Shown here: positions 24,701-39,700 of the stretch, one piece after another | Numbering within the stretch: position 1 is the first letter of the stretch | Layout: every line of letters begins with the position of its first letter | Assembly (NCBI RefSeq): GCF_921293095.1 | Contig: NC_060246.1 | Span: 114,122,941 to 114,186,940, forward strand | Direction of reading: 5' to 3' | DNA: 64,000 bases | From: Ischnura elegans | Taxonomy: Eukaryota > Arthropoda > Insecta > Odonata > Coenagrionidae | Notes under the pieces: model-generated | Database searches by the model: none | The model's input: the letters and a program-made list of their open reading frames with translations, nothing else | What the model was told of the DNA's origin: nothing | Translations under genes and position numbers: made by a program

Positions 24701-27700
24701 ACGAGAAGGATAGCTCTCTCTCTCTCTCACGGTGTGACACGAAGATAAGTCATAGTGGCGTGCGGTGGCAAGCAGCAGCAGAGAAGCTACGGCACGTGGT
24801 GGAGGCCGATACGCGGACAGCTCTTCAGGGGTGGCGAGAACATCGGATAAAGGAAGTAAGCTTGGAAATTACCAAAGCCCAAATAGATCCTTTGATGTCC
24901 AGATGGTTCCCCCCTTTGAAAGTCCCAAGTGTGCTCCCCACAATAAGGCCCTAGTGAATTTACTGTTGGCTGGTTTTAGTCACGGCCCTGCAAGACTTAA
25001 GTGTGGCACGTGGTGAAGTTTGAGCATACTTTCTGAATGTTAGTGTCACTTGGCGGATCATTGAGCCCGAGTTCAAAACGGGTGGCCATTTGAACAGTAA
25101 CGCCCAATTTATAATTGCTTTGCACGGAAAGTTCTTTTTGTAAGTTTGATGTCACTATTTTTTACGTTGCTTATTCGCTAAAGAGCGTGGGTACATTTTG
25201 TTGTTTGAAACATCAATTTTTTGATAATCATTGAGAAAGTGCTATTGTCATATTTTGGAAGGAGAAGCCGAAGGTGAATATTTCATGTTGGAGGTGACGC
25301 CGATGGATTTTGGAACGGGGATTTATTGTGTGTGTTGGGAATGCTTTAGTGTAAGTGTAAATTTTGGAACCTATGGTAGTTCAATTATTAAAATCAATTG
25401 TAAAAGGGATATCATTGAAGTTATTTGTTTTGCTATTGCCACGATTTCCTTAGATCCTGTTGTAAGTGAGTGTGCGTGCAGGCACGAACAATTGGGGAAC
25501 TTGATTTTAAGCCCGGATACGGTAAGTCTCCGTAGGGGCAATTTTCTATTTTGGGGGAGTGGAGAGTTAACAATCACATGTACGGGGAGATATCGAACGG
25601 GAGGCGAGCGGGCGGCTCTCGCGGTTTGAACCGTTACAATATAAAACCAAAAATATAAGTGGACAGGAGAATTAAGTGAGGAGTGACTTCTAACAAATAC
25701 CAGGATTGCTGATTGTAACTGATGAAGATTGTACATATGCATAATAAATACTATTTTACTGAAATCATTTACGGTACTACAAAACCCCCAGATTACCAGT
25801 CAGCTTTGTCATTCATGCAGACACTATCTGAATTTCAAATTTTAAATTCCAATGGCTCAACAAAACATTTAAATGGTATTGTAACTAAGTAATATTATGA
25901 ATATGCTACATTTACTTACAAACAGTTACGGTACACAGTAAGTCCTCAATTTACAAGCTTTCAGGGACACGAATATTTATCCCCAGTCAAAAGTTCAAGC
26001 AAGCCCTAAGTTTCAAATTTGGTACCTTAATTGGAGTTGACCAATTTGACTGGCAGTGTGGTTTGAAGGAACTCACACAAGGGCTGAACGCGCAGGAGAG
26101 TAATTCTTTGTCGCGACAAATGTTAACCAAATCATCCTAATATAAATATAATCCTTTAGAGACATGCATTTGAAAATGTTGCTTGATAGACCACATCATA
26201 AAGTATGTCTGATTAACTAACGCAAATCAGACGGCCAATGGGCTGTGTTTTACCAAGTAGTACTCACTGTGATTAATACTAAAATAATACTTTTAAAGAA
26301 GAAAATAATTTCTGCAGTCGCATTTTGTTAAACGCTAACTTGCTCAACAGATTAGTGGAGAGAATGAAACAGTGGGTGGTGATATCCCACCCTTCCCACA
26401 ATGATTTTATGCCATGGCAATTAGCAAAATTAAGTGCAATACACTCCTGATTATCTCGGCTAATGATGGGGAGAGATGGCAGGAATGATCGGAAAACACA
26501 GATAACCCAAACTTTCACTTAAATGTCATGCCATGTACCTAAAATAAACAATATATTATTATTTATGCAGCTATTCTGTTATTTTAGAATGCTTCCCGGA
26601 CTCAATGAGAGCTTTCTTCACCAGTTCGTGATCTTTTTAGCGGCAATAACATGGTTGTACTCATATTGTTAATGCTCCATGTAAGGCCTGGTTTCAAAAA
26701 CCACGCATCAGTGGCTGTATGATCATGGATAGAGAAAAGTGGTTTGCACGAATGCTTCAAAACCACTGCTTGGCATCGGAAACTACACTGTCAGGCATCA
26801 CGCCACGTAGTCGCGTCTCGCACAAGTTGCCCGGGTTACAACTGCTGCAGGACGTGCATCTGTGATCACGGAGTGTGGTCGCGCACGGCGAGGCTTAGAA
26901 AACAGGAACACAGTGCTCCCGTGAATGCAGCTAGCTGTGATCGCTTCCATTTTACGAAGAGGATTCTAACAGGAATAATAAGCCCGGTGTATCCTAGCAT
27001 TAATGTAGTAATTCCGACGATTTTGCGTCCGACTTTATTTTTATTATAAAGATTGCAGGAAAAATTGAGCGAGAGTGAAAATCATGCATGGATAATCCGT
27101 AACCCAGAGAAACTGCAGCTGAATAATCGGAAGTCTGCTGTACCTTTATGTTATGCTACATTTAGGTAGGATATTTGACCTACTATTTCTTTGATGCTTA
27201 TGAAGGAAGGCAATGAATCCATTAAGCATTATTGTACAAGTACAAATTAATGAAAATTTAGGCTAAAGTTTGAGTGGGTTGAAATATTTTGAAAGAGGGG
27301 CAATCATTTATGCAGATAAATTAGCAGTCATTTTGTTCAATTCATATTCCATTCTCTATTTTGCAAATGCAATGAAATCATTTTAAAAAATTTCCATGTT
27401 TTCTAACAAATGTTTTCACCGAAAATGAGAACATGGCTAGAATTCATTTCGTATAACTTTCAATATTGAAGGACACAAAACTTAAGAATTTGCTACTCTC
27501 ACTAATCTAGCTGGTAAAATTTATTGCTCCAGATGGGAAAATGTCTGCACTCCTCAGGTCAGTAAAGTATGGTTCAAGAGGGTCGGAGAGATAGATGGAA
27601 GGTAAGTAAAAGGAGAGAAACTAGACCAGGTTGTGACCATTGTGGGTTAATGCAAATTTGTAAAGCAGTGTTGCATACTGCAAGATAGCCACACTTTTCA

Positions 27701-30700
27701 ATGCAGTGCTTAGATTTTTCACCTTACGAACTAAGTAAACTTACAAACAAGGTCTCAGAATGCATTTAATTCCTATGTTAAGGATTTACTGTAATTGAGC
27801 AGAATAAGTTACTATTACTTTTCAATGAGATAGAACAAGCAATATACATGTATATTACCATACAGTCCCTTTCGAGCAGGATTGACAGCACTGAGGTCAT
27901 TGCACGGAGATCCACCGATCACCAAATCAAACGGAACCAAACCAGCTATTTTGTCATACGTGAATTTTTCCACATCTCCCAGCTGTATTATTTTATCAGC
28001 AAAGTTCATTTTGCTCACATTAATTGCATTGCTGTCTATTTCCAGGGCATAATATGCAATTATATTAAAGCCTAACTGAGATAAACAGTAATATCCTGTT
28101 GAGAAAGAAAATATATTAATTGCTGTAACTATTCAAAAAATAAACATGGATAAAAATCAAAAGATAACTCTTCCGACAAAATTTTCATTGCATGACTCGG
28201 ATGACCTTAGATAGCTCCACATACACAGACCTCCATAATATTTTAACTGACACCAAAATTTGAAGCAGTTATGCATGTAAAAATATTCTAATTAGATTAA
28301 AACAATGTGCCTTGACCTAGACTACAAATAGGTTTTACAGAATTCACACTGAGTTCTTTGGCCAATTCAGCCACCAAGCTACAAATATTCTCTTAAGGAG
28401 ATACACCCATGCCTCGTATAGCGCAAGTGATGTGTTCCTTGGGGTCTTTGCCCTATACAAATTTGCGTTATATGAGAGCGTTTTAACATTGGGAAGATAG
28501 GGATGCGTTCTTGGTAGCATAGGTGTTGGGTATTGAATTTCCTCTAAACCATATATATTCATATTAATAGCCTTAGAAAACCTTATTCATACAAACTTTT
28601 AAAGTTTAAAATGTCTTTAAATATAGCAGGCACGCATTGAAATACTTTTATTCACGTCAAAAAAATTTGCAAGTGTTTTTGAAATTCATTCCTGTTGTGA
28701 GGGTGGGCTAACATCTGCTATCTCAGGGTCAGTGCTGATTTTCGGGTTCCTCAGCCGCGTTGGTTATTTTTGGATGACAACAGTTTCGGGAGCCATCCTG
28801 CTCCCGTCTTCAGGTCGAAGGTCACTGTATTCCTGAGACGCAGAGGGCTTACGACTGCTGGGAGGGAATGGAGCCATTGTGTTTGAGACTCTTTTTCCCT
28901 TTTTCGGACCCTTTTTCTGCGTTGATGCTATTCTTACGCAACTCGGCCACCACTCCATTTCTCCCCCGTGAATACCTATGACCTTGAAGGCTTCAGCGTA
29001 GACCCTCTACCTGGAAGTCAATCGCCCGATACCCTATGATGGCAAAAATTACGTCTCGAACCGTATTGCTTAACACGTTGCGTACGGGTGGCGAGAATTC
29101 TCGTCATTTTTTTCCCAAACGTTCCGGACGGATGACGAAGATTCTCATCATTTAGGCACGTCAACCTAAACAATTTTAAAGTGCACAAAACGTATTCGTT
29201 ACTACGCTTTCAGTTGTTGTTCGTTATTCATAATGAATTCATGCATCATTACGTTTGATTGGGTGAGGTTATATTCTAACCATTAGCTTTTTGACCATGT
29301 TTAAACCAAAGGCATTACGCCCTAATAGGCACATATTTCCAATCTCGTCGTTCCTTGGAATTTAAATACCCCGGTACGCAACGTGTTAAAAAAACTCATT
29401 TCCACTAGCTCCACGCTTAATTAAAGATCTAAATTAACTATTGTCATTCTGTAAAGGAGACAAGAAAAATTACTTCGGTAGGCCGGCTATCTGGACCCAA
29501 TGACGAGTAATGCTTTTGGATTTGGATTAATACATTAACAGAAAAGAAGATTTGAGGCAAGCAATACTATTAATATGCGTAAAATGATAGCAATTTTGTG
29601 TGCACTTGGTGAAAGTGCACGTTTTATCATAAGAGCATTAATGTTTCTTGATTAGGCTACACTGCATTACGATGTTTCCCCGAGGAACGAATTTGCGCTA
29701 TCTCGATATTGTGCTGATCGAAATTGTGCTACGCGAGGCATGGGTGTAGTATAATTTGATGTTAACTCCAATTTGTTTCCAGCAAACATTTTGAAATGAT
29801 AACAAAGAGAATTGTCATTATTCATGAAAATCTTCAGGTGTTACATGGCATTATATAAGCACAGAAAAGTAAAGTCTAGTTAAAAGAAAATGAACCACTA
29901 ATGCTATAACTGGGGACACTTCTTTCGTAAGCTCAGCTAACAGCCTTGATTATACTATGCCAAATGGCTACCCTCCATCTTTGGTGGGCTATAAGGAAAT
30001 ACAGTGGAATCTCGATCTATCGTTTTTAAAGGGGATGGAAGAAAATAACGATGAAACCGGGAAAACGCTCGATGCGGACTATTTGGCTAGGTTGCCTATG
30101 TCCCAGGAAACACAGGATTTTGGCGCGTAATTATGATATTATTAAAGGATTCAAACAAGATTTTGACCAATTACCGGAATACTAGTACTTTATCAAGACA
30201 CTTAGTTCATATTGTTGATTCGAATGATATCTCTTTCAAGTATCCTAAAGGAACACGCCACCTCGCTAAAAAATGCTTGCTCTCAACTCGGCATTTACCC
30301 TGCTATAATGGATTTCTCTCAGATGTAAAAATAAATGAAACGCCATTTCCCGTACACGCATTCACAAGAGCAATGTGCATGTTATGCCTAAAACAATCGC
30401 TTTCGTCGGCGCAGTGATTGGTTGTGAGATGGATCATATAGGCCAAAAATAGTCAATTATTTGTAATGTTCCTGTCTAATAAATATATTTTTCATGTAAT
30501 ATAGGCAATGTGTATAGCATGAAAAAGGTTGCGTTAATCATCAGCGGCACGCCCGCCTGAGCCTCGGCTTCATCCCACTTCTATTTTTCACCACGTAGCT
30601 CACTCTACCCCACCCCTTCTGTCATGTTCTAGCGGACAACCCGAGGCATTCTCCAATAGTCACGCGCTTCTATCGCGAATGATGTTATTCATATTCAATT

Positions 30701-33700
30701 ATTTTCAGTCCATCTTTTAAAGTACTCACTTGTGTCTTCAGAAGGGCGATGGTCCGATGACGGATAAAGTAAAACTAATAAAAATGCAACCTTACTTTAA
30801 TAAACCCACAGGGAAAACACTCGCTAGTATGAAGTCAACCCACCCTGGGAAGTAAGGAACCACTCGTGTGAGGTGAAGTTCTGAACTGATGCTGTCGCAT
30901 ATGTCTTACGCAGAACATACTGCAGAGGGAGAAGCATAAACATATGACTGCGCCATGAAATTTTTTTTCCTAAAGAGAAGGTAACTTGTACATTTGTTTC
31001 TAATTAGCATAGCGCCAGATGAGTAGTTGAATTTGGATTGTTAGTAGGGAGAAACAAAATATCCTGAGAAGATATCCCTTCCTCAGTAACTCTTACAAGT
31101 AAGACTTATTGTATAACTCATAAATTGATACCTGATAGTAACCAGATATCCTGTTTTAGGAAAAATGCCACATTAACTGCCGAGAAGCTCGGCTATGAGG
31201 ATATAGAGTTTCGCCAGAAATCACCATTGTATTTTTCCAACTATTTCCTTGTTTTAAATGCTTAAATAACATTAGAAATACGTCGTGTTTGGTCTCATTC
31301 TTTTTGAATTACATGCATTTTACGAATATTTCATTCTAATAAAAGTATAATGCCAATTGCCCAAATTCATTGTTAGACACCTTTTGGGCTAATAGGTGAT
31401 TCATGCAGCAGTTGACCTCCAGAAACTGGGAACTTCGAAGCAGGTAGGCTGGGTCAGTGGGTGAGAAAAGGGGGGGGGGCGAAGCTAAGGTCTTCGTAAT
31501 ACGATCCCTGTGCCAGCTGGGACCTTTATTTTTATTTCGGAGAAGAGGAAAGCTTCAGAGGGGGGAGGCTAGAGCTGAATAGAGGGGGATAGCGGATCTT
31601 GGGATGTCCGCTAATGTAACTATCCCACGGTACTCAGCTTCTTCCCATAGTAGTTCAATCTCCTGGGGATGTCTGTCGTTATTAGCCACAAATAACACAT
31701 TGTACGTAAACACTTCATCTCATTTTCGTCGAACGATGGATGCGGGAAAATTATACAGCGGGACAGCGATCTTCAAACGATCAATGCGGGCAAATGATAC
31801 TTTGGGGAACGGTGGATGCAGGAAAAAATTACATTGCCTATATATTCCCCATATATTCAAGGTCCCTTGCTCCCTCATTGCATGAAAGATGGAGGGAGCG
31901 CACTCCTTCCCATCCACCTCTCCTGCAAAGGGTAAATATTCATGTTCAGTAATGCAAACGTAAGTGGTAGCATATGGGATATCTTTTGTTGAGCACACCC
32001 ACAGCAAATTTCTGCAAGTTCAGTTTTTGTGTGGTACGTTTGGCATTTAATTTACCAGATAAGAAAATTTGCAAGCTCTTTTTAATTACAGTGGAACTTG
32101 GTTAGTACGTTTCTGAAGGGACCACGAAAAATGAACGTACTAACCAGGAAAACGTACTAACGAGGAAAGTAAATAATAGCAGTCGGGGTTATGGCAATCA
32201 GTGAAAAAGTCGTCATAATTACAATTACTATCGGTAGTTCTCATAGGATCGCCTCCCTGAACTCTTTTCACATTTAAAATCAAGAAAATGAGCGCTACAT
32301 TGAAAAACAATACCATGTGAATAAAAATCGCAATTTTTCATGGACATCCCTAGACGATTTCATGATTACGGCGTCTATCTCCCGTGATTTATCCTATATA
32401 TATTTACAGAACGAGGACGAGTGAAGCTTAGACAAGTCATTTTTCTTTCTCACAGCGTACTCGGAGAATATAACAACAACCCGGAGTAAGTCAAATGGTT
32501 TTTTTAAACATCATAAAAATTGGGCAAAATTATATTAACTTTCAAATTACGGCAACAGCCATTCGCTTCTGGAATGATACCATTTCGATTGTTAAAATCG
32601 ATCGATATATCGACTGATGACACGCAAGATTATTAGATTACGACGTAATAACAAGAAAATTTTATATTAAACAGTTGAAATTTACTTTCTAAATTTGTCT
32701 AATGTCGTCTGCTTTCGTTCCGAGATCAAGTATTTTTAAGCTAAGCTTCGCGTGGAGATCCAGAGGATCGTCTGCTCCCGCAACAGTAGTCAAGTAAATA
32801 CGCACGACGTCGAGTTTATGGAGCAGTACTTCTTTAGATAATGTGGGAATTGTCTAATACCGTTAAGACTCATTTCTTCATCATGATAACCAATTATAAC
32901 TCGTGCAATAGCAACAATTGCCCACTCACGAACTTTGTGCGCAGCAGTGGGCACTCCCAAGCGCTTCAAAGGCAACAGAAGGTGAGGAGCTCGGGGTGGG
33001 GAAAATTGGGGCTTTTTATTGGCTGTAGTTTTTCATAGTCAGACATTCCCGAAAAATGGCCGTATTTTATTATTCAGCGCGTCACAAGAATTCAGAAATG
33101 CATTTGGATCAATTACGGTAGAAGAAAGAGATGTGGAATGAATGGAAGAATGTTAATGGCTAATAATAATAAATTAAATCATGAATTCAGACGTTTGCGA
33201 ACCTTAAGAAGACACTAGAGAACGAATTGCGGGTTGCGTCACGGCAAGCAATTGAGCGTACTAACCAGGAAAGCGCAATTTTTTCAAACGTACTAACCAA
33301 ATTCTTTTACCTGTATTTTGTTCGGATGGTACCGGGACCGAGGGAAATCGCCGTACTAAGGAGGAAAACGTACTAAGGAGGAACGTACTAACCAAGTTTC
33401 ACTGTATTAACATTCCTGATTTCTTCTCTCTGCCATTTGGTCCGACAATGTACACACTCATTGAAAAGTACAATTTTCTGTCCACTACATCCCCTGATGA
33501 AATTTTTGGGCTGGCAAAGGTTATGGGCAGACAATCCATCAGTCACAAAGATGCCACCCACACAACCTTTATGGTCCTCTCCTTCCCTGCTCCCTTCCTC
33601 AATGCTGGGCTCTGAAGCAAACCCCGTTTCCAGTGGTATGAAACCTGATAAATCTGACCACCTTTCCTACAATGAGTATTTTGGAGAACATTGGGTTGAA

Positions 33701-36700
33701 ATTTCCTTCTGTTATCAGTTTTGATCAGGGACTTAAATTGACGAGTGGGGAACAGTTTCACCGAGTCATGAAGCAATTATTTGGTAAGAAATGCTTCCAA
33801 TTCCTGAAAATTATTCTGTGGAGTTTGAATTTGCTATAGTAGTGAATATGGGGGTTGCATGATTTTAGATTTCCAGGATTAACGGTGCCATATTATTATA
33901 ATATGTGCTAATGAATTCATCTGTTGATGTACGCTAAAATTGAAATCTGTCACTTCTACATTAATACAAGAGGAATATTTACCAACAGACTGATAAATTA
34001 TATTTTGAATTTCTCTTCACAACCCATTAATAAAATTACTAGTAATTTCATAATGTATCATAATAATGCCTAGATAAAATATGTTTTACTATATAACAAT
34101 TTTATGTGCAATCATTAAATAAATACCTTGTCCTGTGAATGAGTAAACAGGTTTAAAATCTGAATTATCAGAAATTTTGTGAATTCCCTGTAATGTATGA
34201 ACCTTTTTACATACCCGTGCCAATACCATCAAAGAGGGAAAGGACCCTGATTCCATCTTTCCTCTCTATTTTTTTGGCATGGTCCATTTCCTGATGGTTT
34301 ATGTGTGGCTCAAACAGTTGTGTGACCTGCAAAAATGAATATTTATGCTAGCATTCAAGGGCTACATAATGGTATGTTCCTAAGACTCTGAATGAAATTT
34401 TCCAAAAATTTTTTTGGAGATGAAAAATATTTGTTGCACAATTTATGATAAAATAAAAAAAAACATTTATGCTCAATGGACTGCTTTCATAAAAAAAGAA
34501 ATACTATTCAACAATACATCACAATGGAAGAACATGGAAAATGCTGCAGAAGGATGCATTGAGAGGATTCATATCCTTGGATTGCATCCATATCAACAGC
34601 ATCTTTCGTTGTGAATATTTTCCATCAGAATGGAAAAAGGGTAGTGTAGAAGTCAAGCTAAAAGTTCTTGTTAAACCCTTGTTCGAGCGTAACAAGAGCA
34701 TATGCAATTCCTTTATGCCTACGAGTTACTATGACACAAGGTTATGTAGTTATGAAATATAATTAAATTGCTGTGATTTGCAGAGGCAATGCTCTTGATA
34801 TAAATAATGGATATTTAATGATAGTTTTGAAACAAAAATGGAAAATGTATTTTTACTGTTTTTGTCACTAGGTAACAAATTGGTATGCTAATTCATCCAT
34901 GAATACATTTTTAATAAGCATTCTGTTTTTCTTTAAGAAAATCTTTATATAGATATATTTCCGGGCTGCCTACGAGTCAACCCTATATATCCCTCCCTTC
35001 TTGATGTGACGACCCGACATGAGTTCCACACTCTGACCATACTTTAGAATAGGGCATTATTCTGACGTCAAGTACTCAGGAATGACAAAGGTGATGGGGC
35101 AGTGCTAATTTCCCTCAATATAGGCTGTATGAGATGTGACCCATCTGATGAAAGACATTTGATTACTTTTTGGTGCAATGTTTCCAACACACATCAATGG
35201 CAAAACAGTATTTTATGCCTAAACCAGTTGAATACAGTCATCTACATGGATCTCATAGGCTGAGAAGGATCTTATATTATGTCAGTTACACCAACTCTAA
35301 TCATGGTCCTAGGATTAAGGGTGACATAAAGCTCATTAGCAAGGCAATAATTCTTTGTTGTCTGGAAAGCTGTTGATGTAGTTATGATTAGTCGTGCTAC
35401 TACAGAATTTGTTGGCATTGATAGCCAGAGGTAACTTTCAGTGGGAAGCTTTCCATGCCAATGCTATCTATGGCACAAATTGGTCAATGGAGAATGATCC
35501 TTTAGTTTCAACCAGTCTGGAGAACAAAATAAGGATTTAATAATAAGTACAAGATCTTGACAGTAAATTTGGATGGTCTCTTGATACAATATTGAGGAGA
35601 CATGTTGTTGAGGCTTGAAACAGTTGCTGTTTTGGCAGAGCACAGGTCTAGACTTGTCCTCATAGTGCACTCTTTCCTCCACTCTTTGCCACACACTGCA
35701 ACATTCAGCAACGCTCATGAACTTATGTCTGACATATCTCATGATGGGGATCGGGTTGGTGTGATTGCTAGAGTGTTGGCTTCCCACCTGGTGGGCCCGG
35801 GTTCAAATCCCGGCAGCGGCAAAGAATTTTCAAAGACTGCCCGATCTCTGCTTGAGCATTGTGTGGAGGACATTTCAAGCACGACACTCCATCCGTCGGA
35901 TGGGACATTAAGCCGTGGTCCCCTTGGCGCCTTTCGTTAAGAGCAGGCTAATGCCGACGCCAGGTCTCTCTCCACCCTTCCTTACCTACCCCTTCTCTCA
36001 TGGTGCAAATGACCTCAGCTGTCGGTCGCCTCCTCCAAATACTATACTACTTATGTCTGACTTCGTTCATAATTGTGAAAATTCTTAATGGTGAAACTAC
36101 TACATACTATTACAATGTAAATTTTGTTGGGACAGCAGAAATTTTTAAAATGACAAAATTTTATTGTACAGTGAGTCCTCGTTCTACGTCACCCCGTTTA
36201 ACGTCATTTCGCGATAACGTCACGAATATTTTGAGACCGTCATTCGTTTATCACACCTTCGCTTCGCGATAACGTCAAGGCTTTTAAATTTCGCGTGAGA
36301 AAAAACCGCGAAGCGGCGAGCGTTACAGGTTGTTCGTTTTGTGGGCGGTAATACAGTCAGTCTAAACAAAGTGTAGCGCGGTGTGTTTATTGTTAATTGC
36401 GATTACGATTTTAGCAAATTTTCTGCAAAATGAATTCTTAGGCAGGTGCGCAAGGTTTTACTTGACATAATGGTTATCAGGAACCTAAAAAGTGATTTCA
36501 TGGAAGTTTTCCGTGTAGATCTCTGAGTTTTTGTCGTCACTTTTTTCGCCATGTTCACAATAATTTTGGTTCCTGTAACTGCGACGATGTTTCAGCAATG
36601 ATGATGCCCAGGCGACGCTCGCCCAGGCGACCACCATAGCGAAGCCGAAAAGCAAATGCGGTAAGGTACAAAAATGGAGAAGGATTTACGTCAGTGCTGC

Positions 36701-39700
36701 TATTGTCGTCGATGAAGACAGGAACTCGTATTCATGCCATAGCTTGGCATTCCCATCGTAAAAAATGCCCCAGATATGATACGCTAAAATTTTTTCGCGT
36801 AGGAATTGTGAGGTCTAGGAGCCGATATTCACTTTTTACATTGTTTCTTATGGGATATTATGTTTCGATTAACGTCATTTCGTTTATTGTCACATTTTTC
36901 AGGTACGGTAAGTGACGTTAAACGAGGACTCACTGTATGTGTTTCTTATATGCAGTTCTTCAGTAATAGTTTGCAAGTGCATACCTAATACCATACGTAG
37001 TAGTACAGTAAAATCTCCAAACAAGAAATTTGTTAGGACCAGAAAAATCATTACTTTGCTGCAGTGGTTTTGTTGCATGGAGGTGGCATGAGGGTTGCAT
37101 CAATTCAGGGATAATCCAAGTGCTTCATGTGCTTTATGATGCAAGTTGAGTAAATTTCTCAATCTTGCTTTATTCACCATAAACAAATTAACAGGGGATT
37201 AGTGAGGTATCAATGCAAAATGTAAGAGCACAGCTGCATCTTCAACCTTTTTAGCAGAGATCTGGGATGCAGGCTTTAAGAATTTCATGGATATTACAAG
37301 TAAGATATCCATGTAACTTTATTTACACAGCTCATGCAGTGGATATTACAATATATATTTCTGTTATGTTTTCAAAATATCCATCGCGTGATAACAAAAG
37401 GTTTTGCATATATCAACCTCATTTTGATATCTGATGGATATCTTCAGCTGCTTGGATAATTTTTCAACAGAAGTCATGTTCCCCATGAAGCATGCTTAGG
37501 AAATATTGATGGATTAAGGATGTTTCCAGATTAGGGAATTCCAAATTTGGGGTGCTCAACACTAACAACAAAAGCAATAAAAGCTGCATTTCATACTTTT
37601 GATCAACACTGTTTTTACACCTCACTAGGTAGCTATGAGATCTACTCACATTGTCCCACCAATTTTCTTTAGGCACCAGATACCCATCAGTTTCGCATTC
37701 ATAGCCTCTGCACACCATACAGTGCCATGGATTTTGTGCCTTGAACTTTGATATAGCATTTTCACAAGCCAATTCATGAAGGCATATCTCACAGTAAACT
37801 CTGAAAGTATATAATAAAAGGATTGTCATTTCAAGCTCAATCAATAATAAATTATGAATAATTTTTCATATGTATGGTAATAAATTACCTTGTACATCCA
37901 CGTTTATCACACACAATCACCTCTCCTGTATGAGCACAGACTGCACAGGCTATCTAAGAAAAATGGGAAAAATTCCTTTTGAAAGATTCAATGTCACTAG
38001 TTATTAATTGAGAATGTGCATATACCCATTAGACCATTCATATTTTACCCTCATGCATTTGTTACCACACAGAAAATCATTCCTAAGACAAGTTGTCCGC
38101 AGTTCTTCATAGTGTCCTCTCACAAAGTGATTTATCAATTTATGAATTTATCAAACTTATGGATTCTGTCGAGTGGTTATTTCCCATAGAAGGTATTGTC
38201 AATCATCCTTTAAAATGAAATTTACTTGAAATTACAAATTCACTGAACAGTCATTTTTTAAAGGCCAAATGAGTGAACTCCCTGGCAGTACTATAACTAT
38301 AAGGAATTGAGAGATTTCAACGTGTTTCAAAATCTCTCTTGGACCCTTTTACCTGTTGATGCTATTCTTACGCAACTTGGACCCCACTCCATTTCTCCCC
38401 CGTGAATACCTATGACCTTGAAGGCTGGACCCTTTACGTGGAAGTCAATTTGCCCGATAACCTAGGACGGCAAAAAATACATCCCAAACAATATTGTTTA
38501 AAAAAAAAAACTCATTTCCACTACACTCAAACTTAATTAATGATCTAAATTAACTAATATCAATCAGCAAAGTAGATGAGATAAATTACTTTGTAGGTTG
38601 GCTTCTCTGACCGAATGAAGAGAAATGATTTTGGCCATTGCGAATGGATTTTGACGAATATATAAGCAACGAATAAGATTTGAGGCAAGCAATATGGGTG
38701 ATGTTCTCTATTTACATACAACTGAATAAAAAACACCATTATTTTGACCAGCAAAGTATTATTTCCATTTAGATGTTGTAAGTGCAACTAATGTGGAAGT
38801 GGATGTTCTTTGGAGCTCACACCAAATCCATAATTACACACTATCTCAAGTCCACAAACAGAGATTTGTCTGTGAATAATCAGAGTACATTTCTGTTTTC
38901 TGATGAAGCAACTGCAGCCCCATTGCATAAAAACTATGATCGACATCGTAAGTATTCAATAATCATGCAGGAAACAATCACTATGTACAAACCATAGAGC
39001 CATCAGCATCCAGCACAAATAAGTAATTCTTCAGTCTTTCCTGGAGGAGAAAAAAATAAAGACTTTTCAAAAGAAAGAACTGAATAAATGTATGGTTAAA
39101 TACTACCTTAAATCCACTACCTGCAAACAGGTTAGAATTTCATTACAAAAGATATACAGTGTGTCCTCGTTTAACGTCGTCCCGTTTAACGTTGTTTCAC
39201 GATAACGTTGCCCAAAAATTGAAACCCTTGATCATTTAACGTCGTTATTGCTTCGCGATAACGTTGTTCAAATTATGCGCGGCGAAAAAAAAATGAATGG
39301 CGAATAGGACGCAAGCGCATCTGATGTATAGTAAATATTATATTAATGCGATTGGTAATTTTCGCTCGACAGAAAAGGTTGGCGTGGGTAGCGTATGTTA
39401 AATATGCGTCTGAGCGAATAATTATCGCCTCATTTACCCATTATCCGTTTATTTTTCTGATGCCAACCGAAAAAAATGTCCACGAAGAAGAGTGGCTATC
39501 CTGGCGGTTCTTCAGACGTGAAGAAAAAACGGCGATATTAGAACAAAAACTTGGTATTATTAAAAGAATTGAAGAAGGTGCAACTGCTGGAGAGATCGGT
39601 CGAGTTTTAGGTTTGCAGGTGCAGTTTTTACAATTAAAATTTCTTCTGTTACTGAAAATATCGATGTTTCGCCATTAAAATACTTTCTTTTTAGTTTTTA

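Noticed and set aside
35755-35825. Possible tRNA gene (B box GGTTCAAATCCC)
   Set aside because: It continues into a SINE body with target duplications and lacks a closed acceptor stem; the copies at 58.2 and 59.4 kb behave likewise.
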